From the NCBI GenBank assembly GCA_947450325.1, contig CANFUT010000030.1:1-38073 (forward strand): DNA of 38,073 bases. Reading direction: 5' to 3'. The DNA comes from Flavobacteriia bacterium. Lineage in GTDB: Bacteria; Bacteroidota; Bacteroidia; Flavobacteriales_D; Crocinitomicaceae. Under the pieces are notes generated by a model. The model was not told the DNA's origin. It made no database searches and saw only the letters and a program-made list of their open reading frames with translations. Positions 8,175-16,604 of the stretch are shown here, one piece after another. A program made the translations under genes and the position numbers. How positions within the stretch are numbered: position 1 is the stretch's first letter; each line of letters starts with the position of its first letter.

Positions 8175-9357
8175 GGATTGGCAAATTACAAATGTTGGAA
8201 ACCTTTGCTCTAGAATTGGCGATGGACTTCATGGAACACCAGAGTATAATAAAGAAGGAGAAATATATTTTATTAATGGAGTAAACATTAAAAATGGGCG
8301 AATAGTTGTTTTCGAAGACACAAAAAAAATTAGTATTCGAACATTAGAAAAACACTTTATTCCTCTTGATGAGAAAACATTACTAATGTCAATAAATGGA
8401 ACATTAGGTAATCTAGCTTTCTATTATGGTGAAAAAATCATGTTGGGTAAAAGTGCTGCCTATCTGAACTTTAAAACTGAAATTAACAGATTCTATTATT
8501 ATTACTTTCAGTTATCGGGAGTTCAAGAATATTTTTATCAGGTTGCTACTGGTTCAACGATAAAAAACCTGGGATTAAAATCAATTCAAGATTTTGAAGT
8601 TCCTTGTCCTGAAGAAAAGGAATGGAGACCAATCGCCAAAGTTCTTTCCGACCTAGACGCAAAAATAGAACTCAACAAAAAGATCAACTCTGAGTTAGAA
8701 GCCATGGCCAAACTCATTTATGATTTTTGGTTTGTGCAGTTTGATTTTCCGAATGAAGATGGCTTACCGTATAAAAGTTCGGGCGGAAAGATGGTTTGGA
8801 ATGAGGAATTGAAAAGAGAAGTACCTGAGGGTTGGGAAGTGAAGGAATTAGGGAAGTATGCCAATATAAAAAAAGGAACGTTAATAACTGGTAAGACATC
8901 AAACTCAATTGGGAAAATCAAAGTTGTATCTGCAGGTCTTGATTTTTCTTACTACCATGATGTTTCTAATTATCCTGAAAATACAATTTCAATAAGCGCA
9001 TCTGGAGCTAATGCAGGTTATATTAATTTTTGGAGAGAACCGATCTTTGCATGCGATTGCACAACTGTTAGAGGTTCAAATGATGCTGATACAATCCATA
9101 TTTTAGGTTTTCTTAAAATGAGACAAGAGTTTATCTATCAACAAGCAAGAGGCTCAGCTCAACCGCATGTTTATCCCAAAGATATAGAAGCACTTTTAAT
9201 TCCTACTCCACCGTTTGAATTAATTACGAAATTTTCAAATAAAGTTATTTCAGGAAATAAAAAAATATCAATCAATTTAAAAGAAAACCAAAAACTCGCC
9301 GAACTCCGCGATTGGTTGTTACCGATGTTGATGAATGGGCAGGTAAAATTCAAATAA
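8164..9357 (+). CDS. hsdS: Type I RM specificity subunit S (HsdS)
   Basis: A 397-aa DNA-recognition subunit with the two-repeat layout. Target recognition domain 1 is about residues 5-150, followed by a conserved helical spacer (IAKVLSDLDAKIELNKKINSELEAMA) at 157-182. Target recognition domain 2 is about 224-360, starting at GWEVKELG. A second conserved helix ends with LRDWLLPMLMNGQV. Both recognition domains are intact, so a bipartite target is expected, but it cannot be read from sequence. It starts inside the hsdM 3' end. No second hsdS or inverted repeat for phase variation is nearby. The next gene starts 6 bases after the stop. Confidence 0.93.
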   Translation: MGRKDWQITNVGNLCSRIGDGLHGTPEYNKEGEIYFINGVNIKNGRIVVFEDTKKISIRTLEKHFIPLDEKTLLMSINGTLGNLAFYYGEKIMLGKSAAYLNFKTEINRFYYYYFQLSGVQEYFYQVATGSTIKNLGLKSIQDFEVPCPEEKEWRPIAKVLSDLDAKIELNKKINSELEAMAKLIYDFWFVQFDFPNEDGLPYKSSGGKMVWNEELKREVPEGWEVKELGKYANIKKGTLITGKTSNSIGKIKVVSAGLDFSYYHDVSNYPENTISISASGANAGYINFWREPIFACDCTTVRGSNDADTIHILGFLKMRQEFIYQQARGSAQPHVYPKDIEALLIPTPPFELITKFSNKVISGNKKISINLKENQKLAELRDWLLPMLMNGQVKFK

Positions 9358-9363
9358 TAAAAT

Positions 9364-9639
9364 ATGAAAAACATCCAAATTGAACTTAAAAATAAAAGAA
9401 CTATTTATGTTATTGGTCTAATTAATCAATTCAGAGAAAGTACAGAAGTACAAAATATTTATAATTGTTATGAATATGTGCGATTGGTACATGAATTTAA
9501 TGGTCTTTCTAATTTTCGAGAAAGTTTAAATGAAGAAGAAAGGACACTATTGAGTCAAAATCTAAATGTTTGGTTTATGTGTTTTGAATCGTTAAGTACA
9601 TTTAACGTTTTCATTGAAAATCAAGGTGTAATTTTATAA
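9364..9639 (+). CDS. Small orphan protein at the head of the defence tail
   Basis: A 91-aa protein I do not recognise. It has no signal peptide or membrane segment. The sequence looks like a beta-hairpin (IQIELKNKRTIYVIG) followed by amphipathic helices (residues about 20-75) and a hydrophobic end, so a small alpha/beta protein is likely. It begins 6 bases after the hsdS stop and precedes the phosphorylase-NTPase gene by 46 bases without a visible promoter between, so it is in the same operon. A partner, inhibitor or sensor for the following NTPase pair is plausible but is inference from position only. Confidence 0.65.
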   Translation: MKNIQIELKNKRTIYVIGLINQFRESTEVQNIYNCYEYVRLVHEFNGLSNFRESLNEEERTLLSQNLNVWFMCFESLSTFNVFIENQGVIL

Positions 9640-9685
9640 AAAAATAAACTATACTCATTGGAAATGATAACACAAATAATTTAGG

Positions 9686-11320
9686 ATGTATCAAGAAATA
9701 CCATTTGAAAAAATAGCACATCTAAAAGATCAGTCAATTTTAATAGTTACTGCTACAGATATTGAAACAGAAATTTTACATAGTGTTTTAAAGCCAATCT
9801 CAAGCGATGGCTTGATTTTAAAATCACATAATGCAGATAAAACATACTTTATCGCGGTTTTTGGTGTGTATTCTTGTTTTCATATTCAGTGCGGCACTAT
9901 GGGTTCTATTGGGGTCAGAAGTTCAATTGTCACAGTAATGGACGCAATAAGTTTACTGTCGCCAAAAATTACAATTATGATTGGAATTGCCTTTGGAGTA
10001 GATTCTGAAAATCAAGAAATTGGAGATGTGCTGGTTGCTGATACAATAGTCCCATATGACAATAAAAAAATTAGTCAGGGAGAAACAATAATACGCGCTT
10101 CAACAATTCCAACAAGTCAATTATTACTAGACAAGTTCAAAAATTTACGTGATTGGGAACACCAATTAAATGAAAGACCCGCTAAAAAAATAGTGTCTCC
10201 TGTGTTCTCAGGAGAAGAATTGATAAATGACATAATAAGAAGAAAAGAAATAGAAGAAATTAATAAACTTGCAAAAGGAGGAGAAATGGAAGGGGCGGGA
10301 CTCTACGCCGCAGCCAATGGTAAAAGCGAATGGATTCTCGTAAAAGGTATTTGTGATTTTGCAGATGGGAATAAAGATCAAAATAAAGACGAAAATCAAA
10401 AAATTGCTATGCGTTCAGCAGTTTCTCTCTGCCTTGAAGTGTTTTCAAGTTTACATGCTTTTAAATCATTGAATTTATCTCCTTTTAAAGATGTAGAAAT
10501 AAGAAATAATGAAATTATTTTTGATCCACTAATAGTAAATAATGTACTATTCGACATCTATGATATTAAGAAAGAAAAATTTTATTTAATTCGTGATAAG
10601 GATACTGAAATAACCAAAATAATTAATTTCTATTCAATCTGGATTAGTGGAGATTCTGGCAGGGGAAAATCAATTTCAATTCTTCGAAATTTAATTAATT
10701 CAGAATTCGAGTTTATACAAGTTAACCTTGCAAATTGTTTGGGTTTATCAATAGATGATTTTTTCTTTGAAATATATGTGGAAATATTGTCAATCCTTGA
10801 TTCTACTAGTAAGATTGATACTAAAAAAGATTATCAGGACTCTATCCGAAAAATAAATTCGCTATTAAACACTGATAATAAAGGAAAAACCATTTTTATA
10901 TTAATTGATGAAATACCACTTGGTAACGATGAAAAATTTTCTGAATTCGTTCAGAAAATCTGCTCATTATTTATAACATCTTCACAAAATATCAATGGTA
11001 CAAACATTAGATTTGCATTATCATCGATATATTCACCGGAAAATCATATTCCCGAATTTCAAAATAAGGTGCGCGCAAATCTTCAGTTTGTGAAAATTGA
11101 AAACTGGACTGAATCCGAATGTATGGAATTAATTTCACTAATTGAGAATGAATTGAATTTCAAATTGGTTCAATCAAGTAAGGAATTGATTATTAATCAA
11201 TCTAATGGCTCACCACGATGGATAAAAAACGTTTTAAAAAATCTAATTATGTTAGGTGATTTTTCAGAAAAAAATGTCGAAGTAGCGATTTCTCATACAA
11301 AAAGTCAAAATGTAAAGTGA
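9686..11320 (+). CDS. Nucleoside phosphorylase-fused STAND-type NTPase
   Basis: A 544-aa two-domain protein. Residues about 17-256 form a PNP/UDP-phosphorylase (MTAN-like) domain. It shows an early TAT-DIE segment (Glu27), GTMGSIG at 70-76, GIAFGVD at 100-106, GEMEGAG at 199-205 (Met201/Glu202, ribose contact) and Asp224 in ICDFAD, the usual base-protonating Asp. Residues about 300-540 are a P-loop NTPase with Walker A GDSGRGKS (322-329), Walker B IFILIDE (403-409) and a GSPRWIKN segment at 508-515 that resembles the STAND/AAA sensor region. PNP-fold effectors fused to STAND-like NTPases are known immune effectors; some cleave ATP (ATP nucleosidases such as Detocs DtcC). I infer that this is a nucleotide-destroying effector switched by its NTPase. 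The stop overlaps the next start (TGATG). Confidence 0.85.
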   Translation: MYQEIPFEKIAHLKDQSILIVTATDIETEILHSVLKPISSDGLILKSHNADKTYFIAVFGVYSCFHIQCGTMGSIGVRSSIVTVMDAISLLSPKITIMIGIAFGVDSENQEIGDVLVADTIVPYDNKKISQGETIIRASTIPTSQLLLDKFKNLRDWEHQLNERPAKKIVSPVFSGEELINDIIRRKEIEEINKLAKGGEMEGAGLYAAANGKSEWILVKGICDFADGNKDQNKDENQKIAMRSAVSLCLEVFSSLHAFKSLNLSPFKDVEIRNNEIIFDPLIVNNVLFDIYDIKKEKFYLIRDKDTEITKIINFYSIWISGDSGRGKSISILRNLINSEFEFIQVNLANCLGLSIDDFFFEIYVEILSILDSTSKIDTKKDYQDSIRKINSLLNTDNKGKTIFILIDEIPLGNDEKFSEFVQKICSLFITSSQNINGTNIRFALSSIYSPENHIPEFQNKVRANLQFVKIENWTESECMELISLIENELNFKLVQSSKELIINQSNGSPRWIKNVLKNLIMLGDFSEKNVEVAISHTKSQNVK

Positions 11321-13917
11321 TGGATAAGATATTAAGACCGTATACGATAGTGCCCGCTTCACTTTATGTAGAGCGATCAGCAGACAGGCAAGTTAGTGAT
11401 ATTATAAAAGAAATGGGACGACCAGGCTACGTTCTTGTTTCAAGGCAAATGGGGAAAACAAATTTATTATTAAATGCTCGGCGAAAATTTTCTACAGACG
11501 AGGATAAGTTTGTTTACATAGATCTAAGTAACTTGTTTGACACAGATTTAGATTGTTTTAGAAATATTATTGATACTGCAATTGAGACGAATCTTGATTC
11601 CTTCGTTGGTTTAGATTTAGAAATTAATAATTTCAGAAAGGACTTTTCAAATTTACCGCCTCATAAACAACATGAAAGAGAATTAAGAATATTATTAAAT
11701 AAAATAAACGGGAAATTAATTGTTGTTTTAGATGAAATTGACGCTTTAACAAAAACTGATTATTCAGACAGAATATTTTCACAAATTAGAAGTATATATT
11801 TTGCAAGAGTTAATTACCAAGAATTTAACAGATTAACATATTTATTATCGGGAGTTGTCGAACCCTCAGACCTAATCAAAGATCCGAAAATTTCACCATT
11901 CAACATAGGTGAAAAAATCTTTTTAAATGATTTTACTTATACTGAATTCAGTTATTTTATCGTAAAAGCTAATTTAAATAATTTAAATCCATCGGTTATA
12001 GAAAGGATTTTTTATTGGACTAATGGAAATCCTCGCATTACTTGGGATTTACTTTCAATAATTGAAGACGACAAAGAGTCTTTTAATATTGCAAAAGATG
12101 TTGATAACGTTGTATCAAAGCATTATCTAACCTCATTTGATAAACCCCCAATTGATAATATACGGGAGATCGTAAAAAAAGATCAACAACTGAAGGATGC
12201 AATCTTTGAAATTCATTATGGAAAAGGTAACTTAATTACCGATTCAGTTAAACAAAAGTTGTATTTATCAGGAATAATAAATCTAGAAACTGAAAAAGTT
12301 GAAATTAAAAATAGGATTATTAAATCATCACTATCAGTTAGTTGGATAGAAACCTTAGGAGGTAACACTATCGATTACTTCCAAAAAGGAATTGAGTATT
12401 ATGGCAATTCAGCTTATAAACTTGCTATCGAATCTTTAAACTCAAGTCTGTCAACGCAAAATCTAGAAAGTAATGATATAAACCTAGCGAAACTATATAT
12501 TGGATTAAGTCACTATTATAATGGTCAATTTGAAACGGCAAAATCGTTTTTAAAGGAAATAACATTTGATAAAAAAGAATTTGGCAAATTATTTTCCTTA
12601 CTAAAACTGCATTTAGGGTACGTTTTTATTTTAGAAAATGAGTATGAAAATGCTTGGGATGTTTTAAAGGAATTGGTGGACTTTGAACCAAAAAATGAAT
12701 TTGATCTTTCTGCAAAAATCAATTTAATTCTAATTGGCAACATTTTAAAGGATTCTGAAAAAAATCAAATTATTGAAAAATATATTAAGGAACTAATACA
12801 CATTGAAATTAGCGAATTCGAACTTGAAAATTTCAATATTTTTTATGAAGCAAAATTTGTGGCTGGAATCTCGTTGAATAATTTGAATAATGAAATATTG
12901 AACAATATAGACCTTGTTCAATATCTAGAAAATTTAGAACAAAATATCTCAACAGAGTTCAAAACGAATTTATTCCTAAAACTTTATGAAATACATCCAG
13001 ATGCTGAATTAAGAAAAAAATATATTTCGAAATCATTTAATAATATTATTGAGAATAAAGTCAAACTTAATCATTCGCGTTTACCAAGTGCTCACAAATT
13101 CAGAACAAAACAACTCCGTTATTTGGAATATTATTTATTTAAAGAAAAACTTCTTTCAGATTTTAATGAGCTAATTGAATATGAGTTAACACTAAGAAAG
13201 TCTTATACAAAAGAAAAAGTTTTTGATAAACTTATCGGGTTTATCCAAGAAAAGAAAATTCCTGAAAGTGATATTTTTTCCTTAGCAGAATATTTTTACT
13301 TGAGTACTCCACCATTGGACCTAGATATAAAGAAAAATTTATTGACACTGTTAAGTAATTATTCTTTCACTCATGGAAATAGAATTAATTCTAAGTACGA
13401 AATTGAATTATTAGAATTTATTTTTCAAAATGAAGGTGATGAGATTTCTTTAGAAGTAGTTACATTTCTTATGGTCGCAATAGATAAATTATTACAAGAA
13501 AAAGATTACAATAAAGCAAATTATTTCATTAAAATGGGATATGCAATTGAATCAAGAATTCCAGTGGAAATAAGGGATTCAATTCTACTAATTAATTTCT
13601 TAGAACTGATATATCTAAAGAAATCTGGCAATTTTGAAGATGCGAAAAATAAAGCATCTGAAATATTAGAACTTTCGAAAAGAAATAAGGCAGAAAATTC
13701 AAAAAACCCGCTTATTATTAATAATTTGAAAGGAATTATTAATGAATGTTTCTCGACTATTAATGAACTTAAAAATAGAATTCCCATATTCAAATCGAAT
13801 ACACCTAATAGGAATGAGATCGTAAAAGTACGTTATAAGAATGGGAAAGAAATCACGACAAAATATAAAAAAGTAGCACTTGATATTGCAAATGGTAATT
13901 GTTTAGTTATCAAATAA
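11320..13917 (+). CDS. AAA_35-type STAND NTPase with helical-repeat region
   Basis: An 865-aa protein. The N-terminus (YVERSADRQV...GYVLVSRQMGKTNLL) is the signature of AAA_35-like STAND ATPases: a degenerate P-loop RQMGKT at 42-47, Walker B IVVLDEID at 134-141 and a sensor-like WTNGNPRI at 233-240. Residues about 330-810 are all-helical with TPR-like pairs (YFQKGIEYYGNSAYKLAIESL), a typical ligand- or partner-sensing superstructure. The last about 34 residues, after a polar linker, look like a small beta module (VRYKNGKE...KYKKVALDI). A GTG at 11317 is in frame, but the ATG at 11320 overlaps the upstream stop as TGATG and is preferred. It lacks an evident catalytic effector, so it probably acts as sensor or regulator of the upstream phosphorylase-NTPase. 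Confidence 0.82.
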   Translation: MDKILRPYTIVPASLYVERSADRQVSDIIKEMGRPGYVLVSRQMGKTNLLLNARRKFSTDEDKFVYIDLSNLFDTDLDCFRNIIDTAIETNLDSFVGLDLEINNFRKDFSNLPPHKQHERELRILLNKINGKLIVVLDEIDALTKTDYSDRIFSQIRSIYFARVNYQEFNRLTYLLSGVVEPSDLIKDPKISPFNIGEKIFLNDFTYTEFSYFIVKANLNNLNPSVIERIFYWTNGNPRITWDLLSIIEDDKESFNIAKDVDNVVSKHYLTSFDKPPIDNIREIVKKDQQLKDAIFEIHYGKGNLITDSVKQKLYLSGIINLETEKVEIKNRIIKSSLSVSWIETLGGNTIDYFQKGIEYYGNSAYKLAIESLNSSLSTQNLESNDINLAKLYIGLSHYYNGQFETAKSFLKEITFDKKEFGKLFSLLKLHLGYVFILENEYENAWDVLKELVDFEPKNEFDLSAKINLILIGNILKDSEKNQIIEKYIKELIHIEISEFELENFNIFYEAKFVAGISLNNLNNEILNNIDLVQYLENLEQNISTEFKTNLFLKLYEIHPDAELRKKYISKSFNNIIENKVKLNHSRLPSAHKFRTKQLRYLEYYLFKEKLLSDFNELIEYELTLRKSYTKEKVFDKLIGFIQEKKIPESDIFSLAEYFYLSTPPLDLDIKKNLLTLLSNYSFTHGNRINSKYEIELLEFIFQNEGDEISLEVVTFLMVAIDKLLQEKDYNKANYFIKMGYAIESRIPVEIRDSILLINFLELIYLKKSGNFEDAKNKASEILELSKRNKAENSKNPLIINNLKGIINECFSTINELKNRIPIFKSNTPNRNEIVKVRYKNGKEITTKYKKVALDIANGNCLVIK

Positions 13918-14047
13918 TTGATTTTAATTTTTTGATGACAATTTTAATGAAATTGTAAAAACAATCATTCTCTATTTTTAAAATATTGGCATTAATCTTA
14001 AAATCTAATTCAACTATTTGATAGTTAAAGTAAAAAAGTCTTTAACC
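13918..14047. other. Convergent intergenic stretch ending the island operon
   Basis: These are AT-rich bases between convergent genes. Two small perfect hairpins occur: ACAATTT/AAATTGT (13938-13956) and AACTAT/ATAGTT (14012-14026). Neither has a proper T tract on either strand, so a terminator is not convincing. No tRNA-like or direct-repeat attachment site is visible here that matches the left side of the island. Confidence 0.4.
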
Positions 14048-15334
14048 TCAAACCCCAAAAACCTTCCTCAAATGCCCATTTAAAAACACTCCATTCGGAT
14101 CATGCTTTTCCCGAATCGACAGGAAATCATCAAATTTTGAATAAACTTTCTTGAAAAAAGCAGCGTCTTGGGTGTGCAATTTTCCCCAGTGTGGCCGACC
14201 GCCGTGAGCTACAAATAAATCTTCTAAATTTTTGAAATACTTGGTGTTGTTCATGCCTTTGAAAACATGACTGGCGATGTAAGCAGATTTTCTTTCGAAA
14301 GCGGGACTCAAATAAATATCGTCTGCGTCCACAAAACGATGTTCTTGCGGAAAACTGATTTGGTAGTTGTTTTTTTCGATCAATTGCAACATTTCTTTCA
14401 CAACCTGCTGGTAATTTTCAAGCGGAATATTGTATTCCATTTCAGTGAATTTCACGTTGCGCACGGTACTGAAAACTTTGTAACTCTGTTCAACTTTCGT
14501 TTCGTTCGAAATGGCAGCACCGATGATTTTTGAAACTGTTTTTGAACTCGATGGTATCACTTTGTTGATGTTACACAAAAATTGCAACGCCCAGTTTTCG
14601 AGCACAATATCATTGATGAACGAACTAAACTTTGAAGTGTGACCTGCTTTTTCATCCACGATATTGGTTATTTTCGTTTGCGACCAAGGAGAATTAGGAA
14701 TCGAATAAAATTCAAAATGGCGGTTTTCGGCAATAATCGAATCTAGTTGAGTCAGCACATCTGATAATTTCTCTTTGCGGATGTCTAATTTTAAATTATA
14801 AGCCTCTTGACAGCGTAATTTCACCCGGGTAATCACTCCCAAACTTCCCAATGAAAGTTGTAAACATTTGAATTCATGCAAATTATTCTCAGGATTGATG
14901 GTAATGATTTCACCCAAACCATTGATAAAAGTAATTTCTTCAATTTGCGTCCCAACGCTTCCAAGTGTAATTCCAGTGCCGTGTGTTCCAGTTGAAATCG
15001 CTCCAGCAACGCTTTGAACGTTGATATCTCCTAAATTTTCCTGCGCCAAGCCGTTTTGCGCCAACTCCTCACCCAGCCTTTTCAATTTTGTTCCAGCCCA
15101 AGCAATTACGCGTTTATCATCTTCGATGGAAATGACGCCTTGTAAATTGTCCAAGCTCAACGAAATGCTATCTGTGGATAACAATGGCGTGAACGAATGG
15201 TGAGATCCAACGGTACGAATGGTTTTACCCGATTTATTCGCTTTTTTGATTAAATCAGCTATTTCTTCCTCAGAATTTGGTTTCAACACTTCCTGCGGTG
15301 TCCATTTTACATTTTCAGCCCAATTTTCCATCAT
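14048..15334 (-). CDS. FAD-linked aldonolactone/alditol oxidase-like protein
   Basis: A 428-aa flavoprotein of the VAO/FAD_binding_4 family with a D-arabinono-1,4-lactone oxidase-type C-terminus. The N-terminal FAD domain has TVGSHHSF at 41-48, where a His is the usual covalent flavin attachment point. SVAGAISTGTHGTG (about 108-121) is the second FAD-binding stretch. The C-terminal HWGK at 382-385 matches the HWxK motif of sugar-lactone oxidases. No signal peptide. It starts within the stop of the upstream deaminase/aldolase gene (ATGA, 4 nt), so the two are translationally coupled. The substrate could be an aldonolactone or a polyol. Confidence 0.85.
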   Translation of the reverse strand: MMENWAENVKWTPQEVLKPNSEEEIADLIKKANKSGKTIRTVGSHHSFTPLLSTDSISLSLDNLQGVISIEDDKRVIAWAGTKLKRLGEELAQNGLAQENLGDINVQSVAGAISTGTHGTGITLGSVGTQIEEITFINGLGEIITINPENNLHEFKCLQLSLGSLGVITRVKLRCQEAYNLKLDIRKEKLSDVLTQLDSIIAENRHFEFYSIPNSPWSQTKITNIVDEKAGHTSKFSSFINDIVLENWALQFLCNINKVIPSSSKTVSKIIGAAISNETKVEQSYKVFSTVRNVKFTEMEYNIPLENYQQVVKEMLQLIEKNNYQISFPQEHRFVDADDIYLSPAFERKSAYIASHVFKGMNNTKYFKNLEDLFVAHGGRPHWGKLHTQDAAFFKKVYSKFDDFLSIREKHDPNGVFLNGHLRKVFGV

Positions 15335-16515
15335 AAAAAAGATTTTTGTTCACCTCGATAAGTGGGCACAATTTGTTCAATTTTACCATTTCTGACCAAG
15401 GTTAATTCGTTGAATCTCTCGCACAACTCACCTGCTTTTGCATGTCTAAAAAATACCAAATCACCTACTTTCAAAGGAATTTTACCTCGATATTCAAAAG
15501 GCGTTTGTACTTCGCCAGCTCCTTCATTTTTGATTAATTTCATTCCCTCGGGCCAAAATGGTTGCGGCTGTTTGTTGGAATCTGTCGCTCCTGACGCAAT
15601 GTATCCACCACCCAACGCGGTGAAAATTTGCGCTTTGGGATTTCTTACAATTCTCAAGGCATAAAAAACCGCTGGTCGATGGGTGAAATTGGCATAATTG
15701 TCAAACAAATGCGATTGAAAAAATCCGCTTCCGACAGTGATTTCAGTAATCTCTTTTTCTTTCAAAGTAGATTCAATACTTCCAGTTCCTCCACCGTTAA
15801 CAAACTGCAATTCAATCCCTTTGTTTTTGAATACAGCCAAACATTCAGCGCGTCTTTGAGCGATTTTAGGCAAAGATTTCCGCTTCAAAAATCGAATGAT
15901 GCCATTCATCAAAGTATTTTTGGGAAAATTGTCGCCAACACCCGCAATTTGGGCTTCGTAACCCATCAGTCCTTTCCAAGTAATGTTTGCAAAGTCTTTG
16001 GTTTTTTCGAGCAAATTCTCCAAATCACGATTAGTTTGAATGGAAGAACGATAAACTCCAAAATAGATTCCTGGAAAATGCGTGCTCATGTCCACATCGA
16101 CACAAATATTTGCTTTCATTTGGTATTTTGACGCCGTTTGATTCAAAATTTCAACATGTTCCAAGCGGTCCACCATGAAGCAAATCGCTGCATTCAACTG
16201 CGGATTTGAAACCACTTTTTTGATCAAATCGACTTCAAGTGTTGGATATCCAAGCAAAATATTGGTAAATCCTTTTTCTGCTAGCCAAATTGATTCTTCA
16301 ATTGTAAAAGACATTAAACCAAAAGAATAAGGTAATTTATCTAAAATATAACTTAAAATAAATCTACAACGAATTGATTTGGTTGCCAACCTGATATTTT
16401 TGCTTTTCGCTCTTTCCGCAATAGTTAGAATGTTTTCGTCGAGCGCATCCATTTCCACCCACGCAAATGGCGCTTTTTGTGTGTGAAACAAGGATTGATA
16501 AGCAGCGAAATTCAT
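15331..16515 (-). CDS. Alanine-racemase-fold amino acid deaminase/aldolase
   Basis: A 394-aa PLP enzyme of the fold-III group that includes D-serine dehydratase (DSD1) and D-threonine aldolase. The N-terminal TIM-barrel carries the Schiff-base lysine in LATKSIRC (Lys46). Glycine-rich phosphate-binding residues lie in VNGGGTGS. The C-terminal D-Ser_dehydrat-like domain includes FRHAKAGELCERF with His358 and Cys365, probably metal-binding or active-site residues. The exact substrate is not readable. It is the first gene of a tight pair with the flavin oxidase, so the two may act on one metabolite, which is inference. Confidence 0.85.
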   Translation of the reverse strand: MNFAAYQSLFHTQKAPFAWVEMDALDENILTIAERAKSKNIRLATKSIRCRFILSYILDKLPYSFGLMSFTIEESIWLAEKGFTNILLGYPTLEVDLIKKVVSNPQLNAAICFMVDRLEHVEILNQTASKYQMKANICVDVDMSTHFPGIYFGVYRSSIQTNRDLENLLEKTKDFANITWKGLMGYEAQIAGVGDNFPKNTLMNGIIRFLKRKSLPKIAQRRAECLAVFKNKGIELQFVNGGGTGSIESTLKEKEITEITVGSGFFQSHLFDNYANFTHRPAVFYALRIVRNPKAQIFTALGGGYIASGATDSNKQPQPFWPEGMKLIKNEGAGEVQTPFEYRGKIPLKVGDLVFFRHAKAGELCERFNELTLVRNGKIEQIVPTYRGEQKSFL

Positions 16516-16604
16516 GGTTGACTAATTGGTGATGAAATTAGCATTTTTTCTTGATTTCCAGAAAAATTTCCACTCAATCTTCATTTCATTCTCACTTTTT
16601 CCCT

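Noticed and set aside
9640-9685. Separate promoter for the phosphorylase-NTPase gene
   Set aside because: No TAnnTTTG or TTTG pair is present in the 46 bases, so co-transcription with hsdS and the small gene is the simpler reading.
15628-16131. 167-codon + strand frame opposite the deaminase/aldolase gene
   Set aside because: It lies wholly inside a well-supported PLP enzyme on the other strand. The amino acid composition is that of an antisense shadow.
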